Positions 52,718 through 64,000 of a stretch of 64,000 nt of DNA are shown here, piece after piece. The notes beneath the pieces are model-generated. The model searched no databases and was not told the DNA's origin. It saw only the letters and a list, made by a program, of their open reading frames with translations. The DNA is from Siphonodentalium dalli. Its lineage: Eukaryota > Mollusca > Scaphopoda > Gadilida > Siphonodentaliidae. Location of the stretch: contig CP136063.1 in the NCBI GenBank assembly GCA_032622095.1, positions 28,644,987 to 28,708,986 of the forward strand, given 5' to 3'. The number at the start of each line of letters is the position of its first letter. Position 1 is the first letter of the stretch. Position numbers and translations under genes: made by a program.

Positions 52718-53142
52718 TCAGATTTTCTCAAGATCACTTAATTTCATAATGTGAATTTTGGAGTCATTTTGCGTCAGGGCAATTATTTTGCCATCCAAGG
52801 TCCATGTGTTTTTCACATTAACATGCTTGTTGGTTAATTTGAGGAGCTCCATATTTTTCCATGTTAGGCTTTCCGTCACCACCAGTTTGGTGTCATTGCC
52901 ATACATCTTTGAATTTTTTAACGCTCGTTTACCCATGAACAATTCGTGTTACTTGTCATGTCGCGTCAGTCCTACAATAATTGGTCTCGGTCTTTGTTTT
53001 TTTGCATCAAATTTCCCCAACCGATGGGTGCGGCCAATATCCTTCTCATCAGTCGCAGTTTTCAGAGCCTTTCTAAAGACATCCAAAGCTTTAGTATTAG
53101 TGTTCTCATCTTTTTGTTCAGGAACACCATGTATTAGTAGAC
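52718..53142 (-). pseudogene. LINE ORF1 fragment (RRM and C-terminal domain)
   Basis: The minus strand reads IHGVPEQKDENTNTK, then DIGRTHRLGKF and RPRPIIVGLTRHDK, a TAA, then HELFMGKRALK, then VVTESLTWKNMELLKL and NTWTLDGKIIAL. The order (GR.HRLG, RPI.V, ESLT..N..LL, WT.DG.I) is the RRM plus C-terminal domain of an L1-like ORF1p, which binds RNA as a trimer in known elements. One stop near 52948 breaks it. No ORF2 is attached, so it is a fragment. Confidence 0.75.
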
Positions 53143-53144
53143 AA

Positions 53145-53308
53145 TTTCGTCACAAACTCGACAGTAATTTCGTCATATAACTCTTCCCCCGATATATGAC
53201 ACCATCTTTTATTAAGTTGCAGTCTATTTAGAAACCGACGCTGTATTTTATTATGGATTAACCCTTATATAAAACAAACACTAACTTGACTAAGACACAA
53301 GTCCAGTA
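53145..53308. repeat. Dispersed repeat C, copy 2
   Basis: Matches 14448-14632. It ends at CACAAGTCCAGTAC, right before the TTAA of the next element. Confidence 0.8.
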
Positions 53309-53309
53309 C

Positions 53310-53799
53310 TTAAAGGTACTCAATCCGATCAGAGGGTCCCCATCTCAACAGATTCCAACAACAACAATCAGATCAGAGGGTCCTATATTACTATTTCTTT
53401 TGGCTTTTGGGGTAAAAAATATTTGATTCGAGTCGAGGAACCCATCAAACAAAGCTCAGAGTTATTAGATATTGATTTTTGAAATTAGTTATTTTCTCGA
53501 GATGAGTACTAATAATTGCCTTCAACTGCCGTAATATGCTCGAGATGTGTACACCAAAACACTATTCAAACAGACAAGGATGGATAACTCTAAAATCAAG
53601 TGGTAATAATAACGCAATTTTGACTGTGTTCTGGGCCAGAAAGTATTCCCGATAATGAAAAATAATAGATTTCTAAAATCGATATCTAAAAAATCTGAGC
53701 TTTGATGGGTGGCTTCCTCGACTCGAATAAAATATTTTTGACCCCCGAAGCCATTGAAATAGTAATTGAGAGGAGTTTTATCGGATTTAGTACCTTTAA
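53310..53799 (+). mobile_element. Family D element, complete, TTAA-flanked
   Basis: 490 bp from TTAA-AGGTACTCAATCCGA to TCGGATTTAGTACCT-TTAA (53796-53799). It is nearly colinear with 33494-33981. Its final TTAA is also the first TTAA of a family A fragment. Confidence 0.9.
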
Positions 53800-53866
53800 A
53801 GATGAATTATCTCTTTAATTAACACATTTTAAATAGTTGCGTGGGTATAAAATAATCAATATGAAC
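53796..53866 (+). mobile_element. Family A left-end fragment abutting family D
   Basis: TTAA-AGATGAATTATCTCTTT through TTGCGTGGGTATAAAATAAT and ATGAAC, then unrelated sequence. Confidence 0.8.
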
Positions 53867-54450
53867 CACAGTTACTGGACATAAAGTCCCAAAAATAAGG
53901 TTTTAATCGAGTTTATAAATCGGTATCCTTATAAAGAAGGCTAAAGTAATGTATCTATTGATGCATGGCCCGACAAACATATCTCAAATAAAAGCACTAA
54001 ACGCAAAATACCGGCCATAATGTCGCTTGTTTCCTATAAATAACATACTCACCTAAAACTACGCAGCGATAAAATCATTCCGGACGCCAAATTAACGGAG
54101 TTTAAAACATTATTCACCGTGATCGTCCAGTGACTCGACACCATCCATAAATTCTTAATCGAAACTAATCGGATGCGGAAATAAACTTGCAAATGAAAAA
54201 TGACAACCCACTAAAACGGAACAATTGGGAGATCGCAATTTTTCGTTTTGGATGTCGGAAGGAAAAGTTAATCTACTATACGGCTTTATCGGAGGCCGAA
54301 AACATGATTATCTCACTAGTAGTTTGTGAATTATTACAGCGAATTATTCAAAAGTTGTAGTTATTTAGTGTAATAGGTGTTGGCTATATAATTAGATGAG
54401 ATTATTCATGGTCATCGTAAAATAAAGCGTTAACAAATCCCCAGTTTAGG
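53867..54450. other. No gene seen
   Basis: About 580 bp of unique-looking sequence without a sustained frame. Confidence 0.4.
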
Positions 54451-54560
54451 CAGGGGTGGAGCCAGTGGGGGGCACAGGGGGCACAGGGGGGGGAGCTACA
54501 GCCCCCTTGTCGGGGAGCTCTAGCCCCCTCGTCGGGGAGGACTTGTCGGGGGTTTTCTAT
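54451..54560. mobile_element. Possible hAT-type terminus, GC-rich
   Basis: CAGGGGTGGAGCCAGTGGGG followed by GGCACAGGGG repeats and the motif TCGGGGAG, a composition and start common to the ends of hAT elements. The matching right end was not found, so this is tentative. Confidence 0.4.
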
Positions 54561-54929
54561 ATGTCATAATATCATATGCTACAAACTCATTACTCATCGA
54601 TTATTGTTCGTACTGTTGACAAGGATATTATCGTGACTCTGTTGTGACATCTGCATACTATGCTACTCCAATGCAAAGATTTTAAAATGTGTCTTTCGGC
54701 AAGTCTAAATCCCATGTTATCCGCAACATAGTTGATATGTACAATTCAATTGGGCTCAGTAAATTCAACTGGGCTTCCAATATTCCATCATTTCCATTAT
54801 ATCAGGATGCGACTCAACTTCCGTTTTCTTTGGTAAGGGTAAGCGCACATTTTGGGATGCTTGAAAAGCTTACCCAGAGCTAAAAGAATGCTTGATGTCA
54901 ATTACGAGGAATCCGTTTGTGGTACTTGA

Positions 54930-55110
54930 TGTTCCATCACCACTATTTGAGTGTATTAGCATTTCGTCGTGATTGTTTATGAGAAATCTGCTAACCTGAC
55001 CTCAGTTAATGAAGATATACATGAAATGTTCAGCAAAGGCCACGCACATGAACAGTTACCACCAAAGAAATCGTGCTACTAGTATACATCAGGTTGGTAT
55101 TTGGACTTAC
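54930..55110 (+). pseudogene. Degenerate transposon-derived protein fragment
   Basis: One plus frame reads HFVVIVYEKSANLTSVNEDI, then HEMFSKGHAHEQLPPKKS; a neighbouring frame continues NRATSIHQVGIW. The pattern F-V-V-x-x-Y-x-x-x-S then VN-E, LPP and RA-x5-Q resembles a conserved block in transposon-derived multi-domain proteins of invertebrates, as I remember it. Stops lie on both sides. The relation to the hAT-like end at 54451 is inference. Confidence 0.3.
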
Positions 55111-55349
55111 ATAGTAAGATAGATGCAAAGTTTCCAGCATCTGACTCACTGGGGGAAAACTGTTTCACAAGAATCGATTCTATCGCCTTTCCGGTTCTGT
55201 CTCTATCGAACTAAGTCCCGACTCTTTCGCGATTTAAAACAAATATTTTCAAAGTTTTGACCGCCATTTATACACTAATTATACACTAACTATTTTCTAA
55301 ACAAATCTCCGTAGATTATGTCTTTGCTAGTGCTTATTGTTGATAATAA

Positions 55350-55650
55350 TGCGAAATCAGCTATTTTTGTGCACACTTAGAGGCATGATGCGTTTTTGTG
55401 CATTTCCTATTTAAATTAAGCAGCAATTTGATAAGTTTATCGGTCTTGACACTTTTAGTTGGGCTGGAACATGTATCACTGTATGATCACTATAATAACC
55501 ACATTTTCGATCATAAAACCTGACAAGTTCCAGCCCAATTTAAATGTGATAAAATCTTAGCATCAAACTGCTGCTTAATTCTCGTGGGAAATACCCACAA
55601 ATGCACGTCTCTAAATGTGCACCACACGCAGCCGATTTTGCACACACAAA
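55350..55650. repeat. Imperfect long inverted repeat
   Basis: Blocks on the left (ATTTAAATTAAGCAGCAATTTG, in parts; GTTGGGCTGGAAC; TGTGCACACTTAGAGGC) recur inverted on the right (CAAACTGCTGCTTAATT; GTTCCAGCCCAA; CTCTAAATGTGCACCAC). Arms of about 130 bp with indels flank a centre near 55495. A foldback element is the likeliest reading. Confidence 0.65.
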
Positions 55651-56154
55651 GACCTAATCTGTCGATTGTTATTGGCGAATACTTTCCTGAATGTTTGACA
55701 GACAACAATAAGAAGGCTTCTGTTTTGTCTCCACGATGAGGTGAATATTTGTCCAACGGATTCGTTATTTTATCTTCAGTTTCCAAGTACTGAGTAATAA
55801 TGTACACTTTGTGAAATGTATGGTAGTAAAGTAATCTACATTAATCTCAATTTAAATGCACATTTATCAGTCCACTTTCATCAGCTATTGTATAGTAATT
55901 TATCTATGCACTTGGTGTTTATTGTATAGTAATTTATCTATACACTTGGTGCTTCAGTAAAGTTAGGGGGGAGGTCAGGTGACCAATATCTAATGGGGAT
56001 TTCCATGCAAATCTGTGGAGTAAAACAGAGTTGCACATACTTCTGGGTGTGACTTGATGTGGTAATGGAAACAAAAGGTATTTATTCAAAATTCAAAATC
56101 TGTCACTTGACCTCGCACTTAATTGGCAAGCCAAGTTTCGTAACTCAGAGGTAA
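55651..56154. other. No gene seen
   Basis: Unique flank of the 48-bp array. TATTGTATAGTAATTTATCT occurs twice near 55887 and 55920. Confidence 0.4.
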
Positions 56155-57565
56155 CAAATAACTGGGTCTTAACCCATTTCAGTATGCATGTAAATATTCG
56201 GACAAATAACTGGGTCTTAACCCATTTCAGTATGCATGTAAATATTCAGATAAATCAGCTTGGTCTTAACCCATTCCAGTATGCATGTAAATATTCGGAT
56301 AAATCAGCTTGGTCTTAACCCATTCCAGTATGCATGTAAATATTCAGATATATCAGCTTTGTCTTAACCCATTCCAGTATGCATGTAAATATTCGGACAA
56401 ATCAGTGGGTCTTAACCCATTCCAGTATGCATGTAAATATTCAGATGAATCAGCTTGGTCTTAACCCATTCCAGTATGCATGTAAATATTCAGATAAATC
56501 AGCTTGGTCTTAACACATTCCAGTATGCATGTAAATATTCAGACAAATCGGCTGGGTCTTAACACATTCCAGTATGCATGTAAATATTCAGATAAATCAG
56601 CTGGGTCTTAACCCATTTCAGTATGCATGTAAATATTCGGACAAATCAGTGGGTCTTAACCCATTTCAGTATGCATGTAAATATTCAGATAAATCGGCTT
56701 GGTCTTAACCCATTCCAGTATGAATGTAAATATTCAGATAAATCAGCTTGGTCTTAACCCATTCCAATATGCATGTAAATATTCAGATGAATCAGCTTGG
56801 TTGTATGCATGTAAATATTCAGATAAATCAGCTTGTTAACACATTCCAGTATGCATGTAAATATTTTTGATAAATCAGCTTGGTCTTAACACATTCCAGT
56901 TTGCATGTAAAAATTCAGATAAATCAGCTTGGTCTTAACACATTCCAGTTTGCATGTAAAAATTCAGATAAATCAGCTTGGTCTTAACACATTCCAGTTT
57001 GTATGTAAAAATTCAGATAAATCAGCTTGGTCTTAACACATTCCAGTATGCATGTAAATATTCAGATAAATCAGCTTGGTCTTAACACATTCCAGTATGC
57101 ATGTAAATATTCAGATCAATCAGCTGGTTCTTAACACATTCCAGTATGCATGTAAATATTCAGATAAATCAGCTTGGTTGTATGCATGTAAATATTCAGA
57201 TAAATCAGCTGGTTCTTAACACATTCCAGTATGCATGTAAATATTCAGATAAATCAGCTTGGTTTTAACCCATTCCAGTATGCATGTAAATGATTATATG
57301 GGACTAGTATGCATATAATATAACTTTTATTTGATTCATTTGGTTGAAAACTTTACAAAAATTACTCGACAACGACAATTTGTATTTTTGCATTCCGGTA
57401 AATTTGTCATCCGTAAGATGACTTCGTACTCAACAGACTTTCAAATAATGGAAAAATTGTTACCTTATTCTCCGACTCGGAGACTATAGAAACCAACAAC
57501 AACATGTGGCGTACACACCCCTTTAACACATTCCAGTATGCATGTAAATATTCAGATAAATCAGC
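56155..57565. repeat. 48-49-bp tandem array, about 24 units, interrupted by a family B fragment
   Basis: Unit GGTCTTAACCCATTCCAG, TATGCATGTAAATATTCAGA, TAAATCAGCTT. Variants include AACACATTCC, TTTGCATG and shortened units lacking the TTAACCC part. The array is split at 57287-57526 by a mobile fragment and resumes for one unit after it. It is non-coding. Confidence 0.95.
57287..57526 (-). mobile_element. Family B fragment inserted in the tandem array at TTAA
   Basis: Inverted relative to 34453-35046: from ATGGGACTAGTATGCATATA to GTGGCGTACACACCCC-TTTAA (TTAA 57523-57526). The array resumes with TTAACACATTCCAG, exactly in register with its own TTAA, so that TTAA was the target. The other end of the element is missing. 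Confidence 0.85.
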
Positions 57566-57597
57566 AAGTGATTTAAGGTAAAGTTAGTAGACCTAAT

Positions 57598-57680
57598 AAA
57601 GTGAATTTGTGATTTACGTGACATGCTATAAACTATATTATGTAATTTACGTGACATGCTATAAACTATATTATGTCACT
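57598..57680. repeat. Two-copy direct repeat of about 39 bp
   Basis: ATTTACGTGACATGCTATAA followed by ACTATATTATGT occurs twice in succession. Confidence 0.88.
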
Positions 57681-57851
57681 CGTTTGTACATAACCATTTA
57701 ATGTTTCCGATAATTTACTATCCATCTATGCTAGACTAGGTCTTAATATGATAATTCGGGCCGTGGCACAGGAGAAAAGTCACTCAGTTATCACATCTAC
57801 TGTAGGATGATCGTAGGAGTTGTTTATTCATCTGTATCATATCTACTACCA

Positions 57852-60800
57852 GAATTACTCCATACCCATGTCATGATGAATTACTCCACACCCATGTCAT
57901 GATGAATTACTCCACACCCATGTCATGATGAATTACTCCACACCCATGTCATGATATTTACTCCATACCCATGTCATGATATTTACTCCATACCCATGTC
58001 ATGATGAATTACTCCATATCCATGTCATGATATTTACTCCATACCCATGTCATGATATTTACTCCATGCCATGATATTTACTCCATACCCATTTCATGAT
58101 GAATTACTCCACACCCATGTCATGATATTTACTCCATACCCATGCCATGATATTTACTCCATACCCATGTCATGATGAATTACTCCACACCCATGTCATG
58201 ATATTTACTCCATACCCATGTCATGATGAATTACTCCATACCCATGTCATGATGAATTACTCCATACCCATGTCATGATATTTACTCCATACCCATGTCA
58301 TGATATTTACTCCATACCCATGTCATGATGAATTACTCCATACCCATGTCATGATGAATTACTCCATACCCATGTCATGATATTTACTCCATACCCATGT
58401 CATGATATTTACTCCATACCCATGTCATGATGAATTACTCCATATCCATGTCATGATGAATTACTCCATACATATGTCATGATGAATTACTCCATACCCA
58501 TGTCATGATGAATTACTCCATATCCATGTCATGATGAATTACTCCATATCCATGTCATGATGAATTACTCCATACCCATGTCATGATGAATTACTCCATA
58601 TCCATGTCATGATGAATTACTCCATATCCATGTCATGATATTTACTCCATACCCATGTCATGATATTTACTCCATACCCATGCCATGATGAATTACTCCA
58701 CACCCATGTCATGATGAATTACTCCATACCCATGCCATGATGAATTACTCCATATCCATGTCATGATATTTACTCCATACCCATGTCATGATGAATTACT
58801 CCATACCCATGTCATGATATTTACTCCATACCCATGTCATGATGAATTACTCCATACCCATGCCATGATATTTACTCCATATCCATGTCATGATATTTAC
58901 TCCATACCCATGCCATGATATTTACTCCATATCCATGTCATGATATTTACTCCATGTCATGATATTTACTCCATACCCATGTCATGATGAATTACTCCAT
59001 GTCATGATATTTACTCCATGTCATGATGAATTACTCCATACCCATGTCATGATGAATTACTCCATACCCATGTCATGATGAATTACTCCATACCCATGTC
59101 ATGATGAATTACTCCACACCCATGTCATGATGAATTACTCCACACCCATGTCATGATATTTACTCCATACCCATGTCATGATGAATTACTCCATACCCAT
59201 GTCATGATATTTACTCCATACCCATGTCATGATGAATTACTCCATACCCATGCCATGATGAATTACTCCATATCCATGTCATGATGAATTACTCCATACC
59301 CATGTCATGATATTTACTCCATACCCATGTCATGATGAATTACTCCATACCCATGCCATGATATTTACTCCATACCCATGTCATGATATTTACTCCATAC
59401 CTATGTCATGATGAATTACTCCATACCCATGTCATGATGAATTACTCCACACCCATGTCATGATGAATTACTCCATATCCATGTCATGATATTTACTCCA
59501 TACCCATGTCATGATATTTACTCCATACCCATGTCATGATGAATTACTCCATACCCATGTCATGATGAATTACTCCATACCCATGTCATGATGAATTACT
59601 CCACACCCATGTCATGATGAATTACTCCATATCCATGTCATGATATTTACTCCATATCCATGTCATGATGAATTACTCCACACCCATGTCATGATGAATT
59701 ACTCCATATCCATGTCATGATGAATTACTCCATACCCATGTCATGATGAATTACTCCATACCCATGTCATGATGAATTACTCCACACCCATGTCATGATG
59801 AATTACTCCATATCCATGTCATGATATTTACTCCATACCCATGTCATGATATTTACTCCATATCCATGTCATGATGAATTACTCCATACCCATGTCATGA
59901 TGAATTACTCCATGTCATGATATTTACTCCATACCCATGCCATGATATTTACTCCATACCCATGTCATGATGAATTACTCCATACCCATGTCATGATGAA
60001 TTACTCCATACCCATGTCATGATGAATTACTCCATACCCATGTCATGATGAATTACTCCACACCCATGTCATGATATTTACTCCATATCCATGTCATGAT
60101 ATTTACTCCATACCCGTGTCATGATGAATTACTCCATATCCATGCCATGATATTTACTCCATACCCATGTCATGATGAATTACTCCATACCCATGTCATG
60201 ATATTTACTCCATACCCATGCCATGATATTTACTCCATACCCATGTCATGATATTTACTCCATACCCATGTCATGATGAATTACTCCATACCCATGTCAT
60301 GATGAATTACTCCATATCCATGTCATGATGAATTACTCCATATCCATGTCATGATGAATTACTCCATACCCATGTCATGATGAATTACTCCATACCTATG
60401 TCATGATGAATTACTCCATATCCATGTCATGATGAATTACTCCATATCCATGTCATGATATTTACTCCAAACCCATGTCATGATATTTACTCCATACCTA
60501 TGTCATGATGAATTACTCCATACCCATGTCATGATGAATTACTCCATATCCATGTCATGATGAATTACTCCATATCCATGTCATGATGAATTACTCCATA
60601 CCCATGTCATGATGAATTACTCCATATCCATGTCATGATGAATTACTCCATATCCATGTCATGATATTTACTCCAAACCCATGTCATGATATTTACTCCA
60701 AACCCATGTCATGATATTTACTCCATACCTATGTCATGATGAATTACTCCATACCCATGTCATGATGAATTACTCCATATCCATGTCATGATGAATTACT

Positions 60801-63800
60801 CCATATCCATGTCATGATGAATTACTCCATATCCATGTCATGATGAATTACTCCATATCCATGTCATGATGAATTACTCCATATCCATGTCATGATATTT
60901 ACTCCAAACCCATGTCATGATATTTACTCCATACCTATGTCATGATGAATTACTCCATATCCATGTCATGATGAATTACTCCATATCCATGTCATGATAT
61001 TTACTCCAAACCCATGTCATGATATTTACTCCATACCTATGTCATGATGAATTACTCCATACCCATGTCATGATGAATTACTCCATATCCATGTCATGAT
61101 GAATTACTCCATATCCATGTCATGATGAATTACTCCATACCCATGTCATGATGAATTACTCCATATCCATGTCATGATGAATTACTCCATATCCATGTCA
61201 TGATATTTACTCCAAACCCATGTCATGATATTTACTCCAAACCCATGTCATGATATTTACTCCATACCTATGTCATGATGAATTACTCCATACCCATGTC
61301 ATGATGAATTACTCCATATCCATGTCATGATGAATTACTCCATATCCATGTCATGATGAATTACTCCATACCCATGTCATGATGAATTACTCCATATCCA
61401 TGTCATGATGAATTACTCCATATCCATGTCATGATATTTACTCCATACCCATGTCATGATGAATTACTCCACACCCATGTCATGATATTTACTCCATACC
61501 CATGCCATGATGAATTACTCCATATCCATGTCATGATGAATTACTCCATACCCATGTCATGATGAATTACTCCATATCCATGTCATGATGAATTACTCCA
61601 TATCCATGTCATGATGAATTACTCCATATCCATGTCATGATGAATTACTCCACACCCATGTCATGATGAATTACTCCATATCCATGTCATGATGAATTAC
61701 TCCATATCCATGTCATGATATTTACTCCATACCCATGTCATGATATTTACTCCATACCCATGTCATGATGAATTACTCCATATCCATGCCATGATATTTA
61801 CTCCATACCCATGTCATGATATTTACTCCATACCCATGTCATGATGAATTACTCCATATCCATGTCATGATGAATTACTCCATATCCATGTCATGATGAA
61901 TTACTCCATACCCATGTCATGATGAATTACTCCATATCCATGTCATGATGAATTACTCCATATCCATGTCATGATGAATTACTCCATATCCATGTCATGA
62001 TGAATTACTCCATATCCATGTCATGATGAATTACTCCATATCCATGTCATGATGAATTACTCCATACCCATGTCATGATGAATTACTCCATATCCATGTC
62101 ATGATGAATTACTCCATACCCATGTCATGATGAATTACTCCATATCCATGTCATGATGAATTACTCCATACCCATGTCATGATGAATTACTCCATATCCA
62201 TGTCATGATGAATTACTCCATATCCATGTCATGATGAATTACTCCATATCCATGTCATGATGAATTACTCCATATCCATGTCATGATGAATTACTCCATA
62301 CCCATGTCATGATGAATTACTCCATATCCATGTCATGATGAATTACTCCATATCCATGTCATGATGAATTACTCCATATCCATGTCATGATGAATTACTC
62401 CATACCCATGTCATGATGAATTACTCCATATCCATGTCATGATGAATTACTCCATACCCATGTCATGATGAATTACTCCATATCCATGTCATGATGAATT
62501 ACTCCATATCCATGTCATGATGAATTACTCCATACCCATGTCATGATGAACTACTCCATATCCATGTCATGATGAATTACTCCATATCCATGTCATGATG
62601 AATTACTCCATATCCATGTCATGATGAATTACTCCATACCCATGTCATGATGAATTACTCCATATCCATGTCATGATGAATTACTCCATATCCATGTCAT
62701 GATGAATTACTCCATACCCATGTCATGATGAATTACTCCATATCCATGTCATGATGAATTACTCCATATCCATGTCATGATGAATTACTCCATATCCATG
62801 TCATGATGAATTACTCCATATCCATGTCATGATGAATTACTCCATACCCATGTCATGATGAATTACTCCATATCCATGTCATGATGAATTACTCCATATC
62901 CATGTCATGATGAATTACTCCATATCCATGTCATGATGAATTACTCCATACCCATGTCATGATGAATTACTCCATATCCATGTCATGATGAATTACTCCA
63001 TACCCATGTCATGATGAATTACTCCATATCCATGTCATGATGAATTACTCCATATCCATGTCATGATATTTACTCCATACCCATGTCATGATATTTACTC
63101 CATACCCATGTCATGATGAATTACTCCATATCCATGCCATGATATTTACTCCATACCCATGTCATGATATTTACTCCATACCCATGTCATGATGAATTAC
63201 TCCATATCCATGCCATGATATTTACTCCATACCCATGTCATGATATTTACTCCATACCCATGTCATGATGAATTACTCCATATCCATGTCATGATGAATT
63301 ACTCCATACCCATGTCATGATATTTACTCCATACCCATGTCATGATATTTACTCCATACCCATGTCATGATGAATTACTCCATATCCATGTCATGATGAA
63401 TTACTCCATACCCATGTCATGATATTTACTCCATACCCATGTCATGATATTTACTCCATACCCATGTCATGATATTTACTCCATACCCATGTCATGATAT
63501 TTACTCCATACCCATGTCATGATATTTACTCCACACCCATGTCATGATATTTACTCCATACCCATGTCATGATATTTACTCCATATCCATGTCATGATAT
63601 TTACTCCATACCCATGTCATGATGAATTACTCCATATCCATGTCATGATATTTACTCCACACCCATGTCATGATATTTACTCCATACCCATGTCATGATG
63701 AATTACTCCACACCCATGTCATGATGAATTACTCCATATCCATGTCATGATATTTACTCCATACCCATGTCATGATATTTACTCCATACCCATGTCATGA

Positions 63801-64000
63801 TATTTACTCCACACCCATGTCATGATGAATTACTCCATATCCATGTCATGATATTTACTCCATACCTATGTCATGATGAATTACTCCATATCCATGTCAT
63901 GATGAATTACTCCATACCCATGTCATGATGAATTACTCCATATCCATGTCATGATGAATTACTCCATATCCATGTCATGATGTTTACTCCATACCCATGC
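57852..64000. repeat. 25/26-bp minisatellite, more than 6.1 kb, runs off the window
   Basis: Two interleaved unit types: GATGAATTACTCCATA plus CCCATGTCAT (26 bp) and GATATTTACTCCATA plus CCCATGTCAT (25 bp). Minor variants are TATCC, CACCC, AAACCC, ACCTATG and GCCATG. From length and unit size there are about 240 units. Between about 60.4 and 61.45 kb the AAACCC variant returns every 205 bp or so (60467, 60672, 60903, 61212 and others), a higher-order repeat of eight units. Later stretches are dominated by the 26-bp type. The two lengths prevent any sustained reading frame. Confidence 0.97.

Noticed and set aside
52758-53180. 140-residue plus-strand frame
   Set aside because: Antisense of a clear LINE ORF1 fragment on the minus strand.
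55511-55807. 98-residue minus-strand frame
   Set aside because: It lies partly within an inverted repeat and shows no recognisable motif.
57852-64000. CRISPR-like array
   Set aside because: The units are directly adjacent with no unique spacers, and the genome is eukaryotic. It is a minisatellite.

Overview
The window is AT-rich invertebrate nuclear DNA. Non-LTR retrotransposons, hAT elements, TTAA-flanked inverted-repeat elements, tandem C2H2 zinc-finger genes with TGDKP linkers, and minisatellites point to a repeat-rich metazoan. A mollusc or another lophotrochozoan is my best inference, from the retrotransposon types and genome texture, but no marker gene proves it. I saw no rRNA, tRNA, CRISPR array or operon-like structure.

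Layout. 0.4-6.3 kb: decayed LINE on the minus strand, split in ORF1 by a 1.1-kb hAT element with a perfect 8-bp target duplication. 7.1-10.6 kb: a 241-bp satellite array joined to a duplicated 0.6-kb repeat and a long hairpin. 11.2-11.7 kb: a broken or partial gene. 12.4-17.9 kb: a second hAT element, dispersed repeats, and nested copies of inverted-repeat family A, one carrying a LINE 3' fragment. 18.2-23.3 kb: the most interesting gene, one uninterrupted minus-strand reading frame of about 1714 residues. It has a 17-residue repeat tract and three tandem modules of about 477 residues, each with three Cys/His sites. I do not recognise the family. 23.5-27.7 kb: a nest of transposons inside transposons.

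28.0-47.5 kb holds four zinc-finger loci. Two are decayed plus-strand arrays (28-29.2 and 35.2-36.1 kb), one is an intact-looking seven-finger minus-strand gene (37.3-38.0 kb), and one is a minus-strand array of about 12 fingers with an in-frame stop (46.3-47.5 kb). Between them lie TTAA-flanked families A, B and D, hairpins, and stretches where I see no gene. 47.7-51.4 kb: a nearly complete LINE with a PHD finger, endonuclease and reverse transcriptase, broken by four small lesions. 52.7-55.7 kb: LINE ORF1, transposase-like and inverted-repeat fragments. 56.1-57.6 kb: a 48-49-bp tandem array split by a family B fragment. 57.85-64.0 kb: a 25/26-bp minisatellite that runs off the window end.

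The common theme is TTAA. Families A, B and D all begin and end at TTAA, sit back to back sharing one TTAA, and insert into each other. In two places an empty site can be compared with a filled one inside this window, including an insertion exactly on the stop codon of a zinc-finger gene. Family names A-G are local labels of mine.
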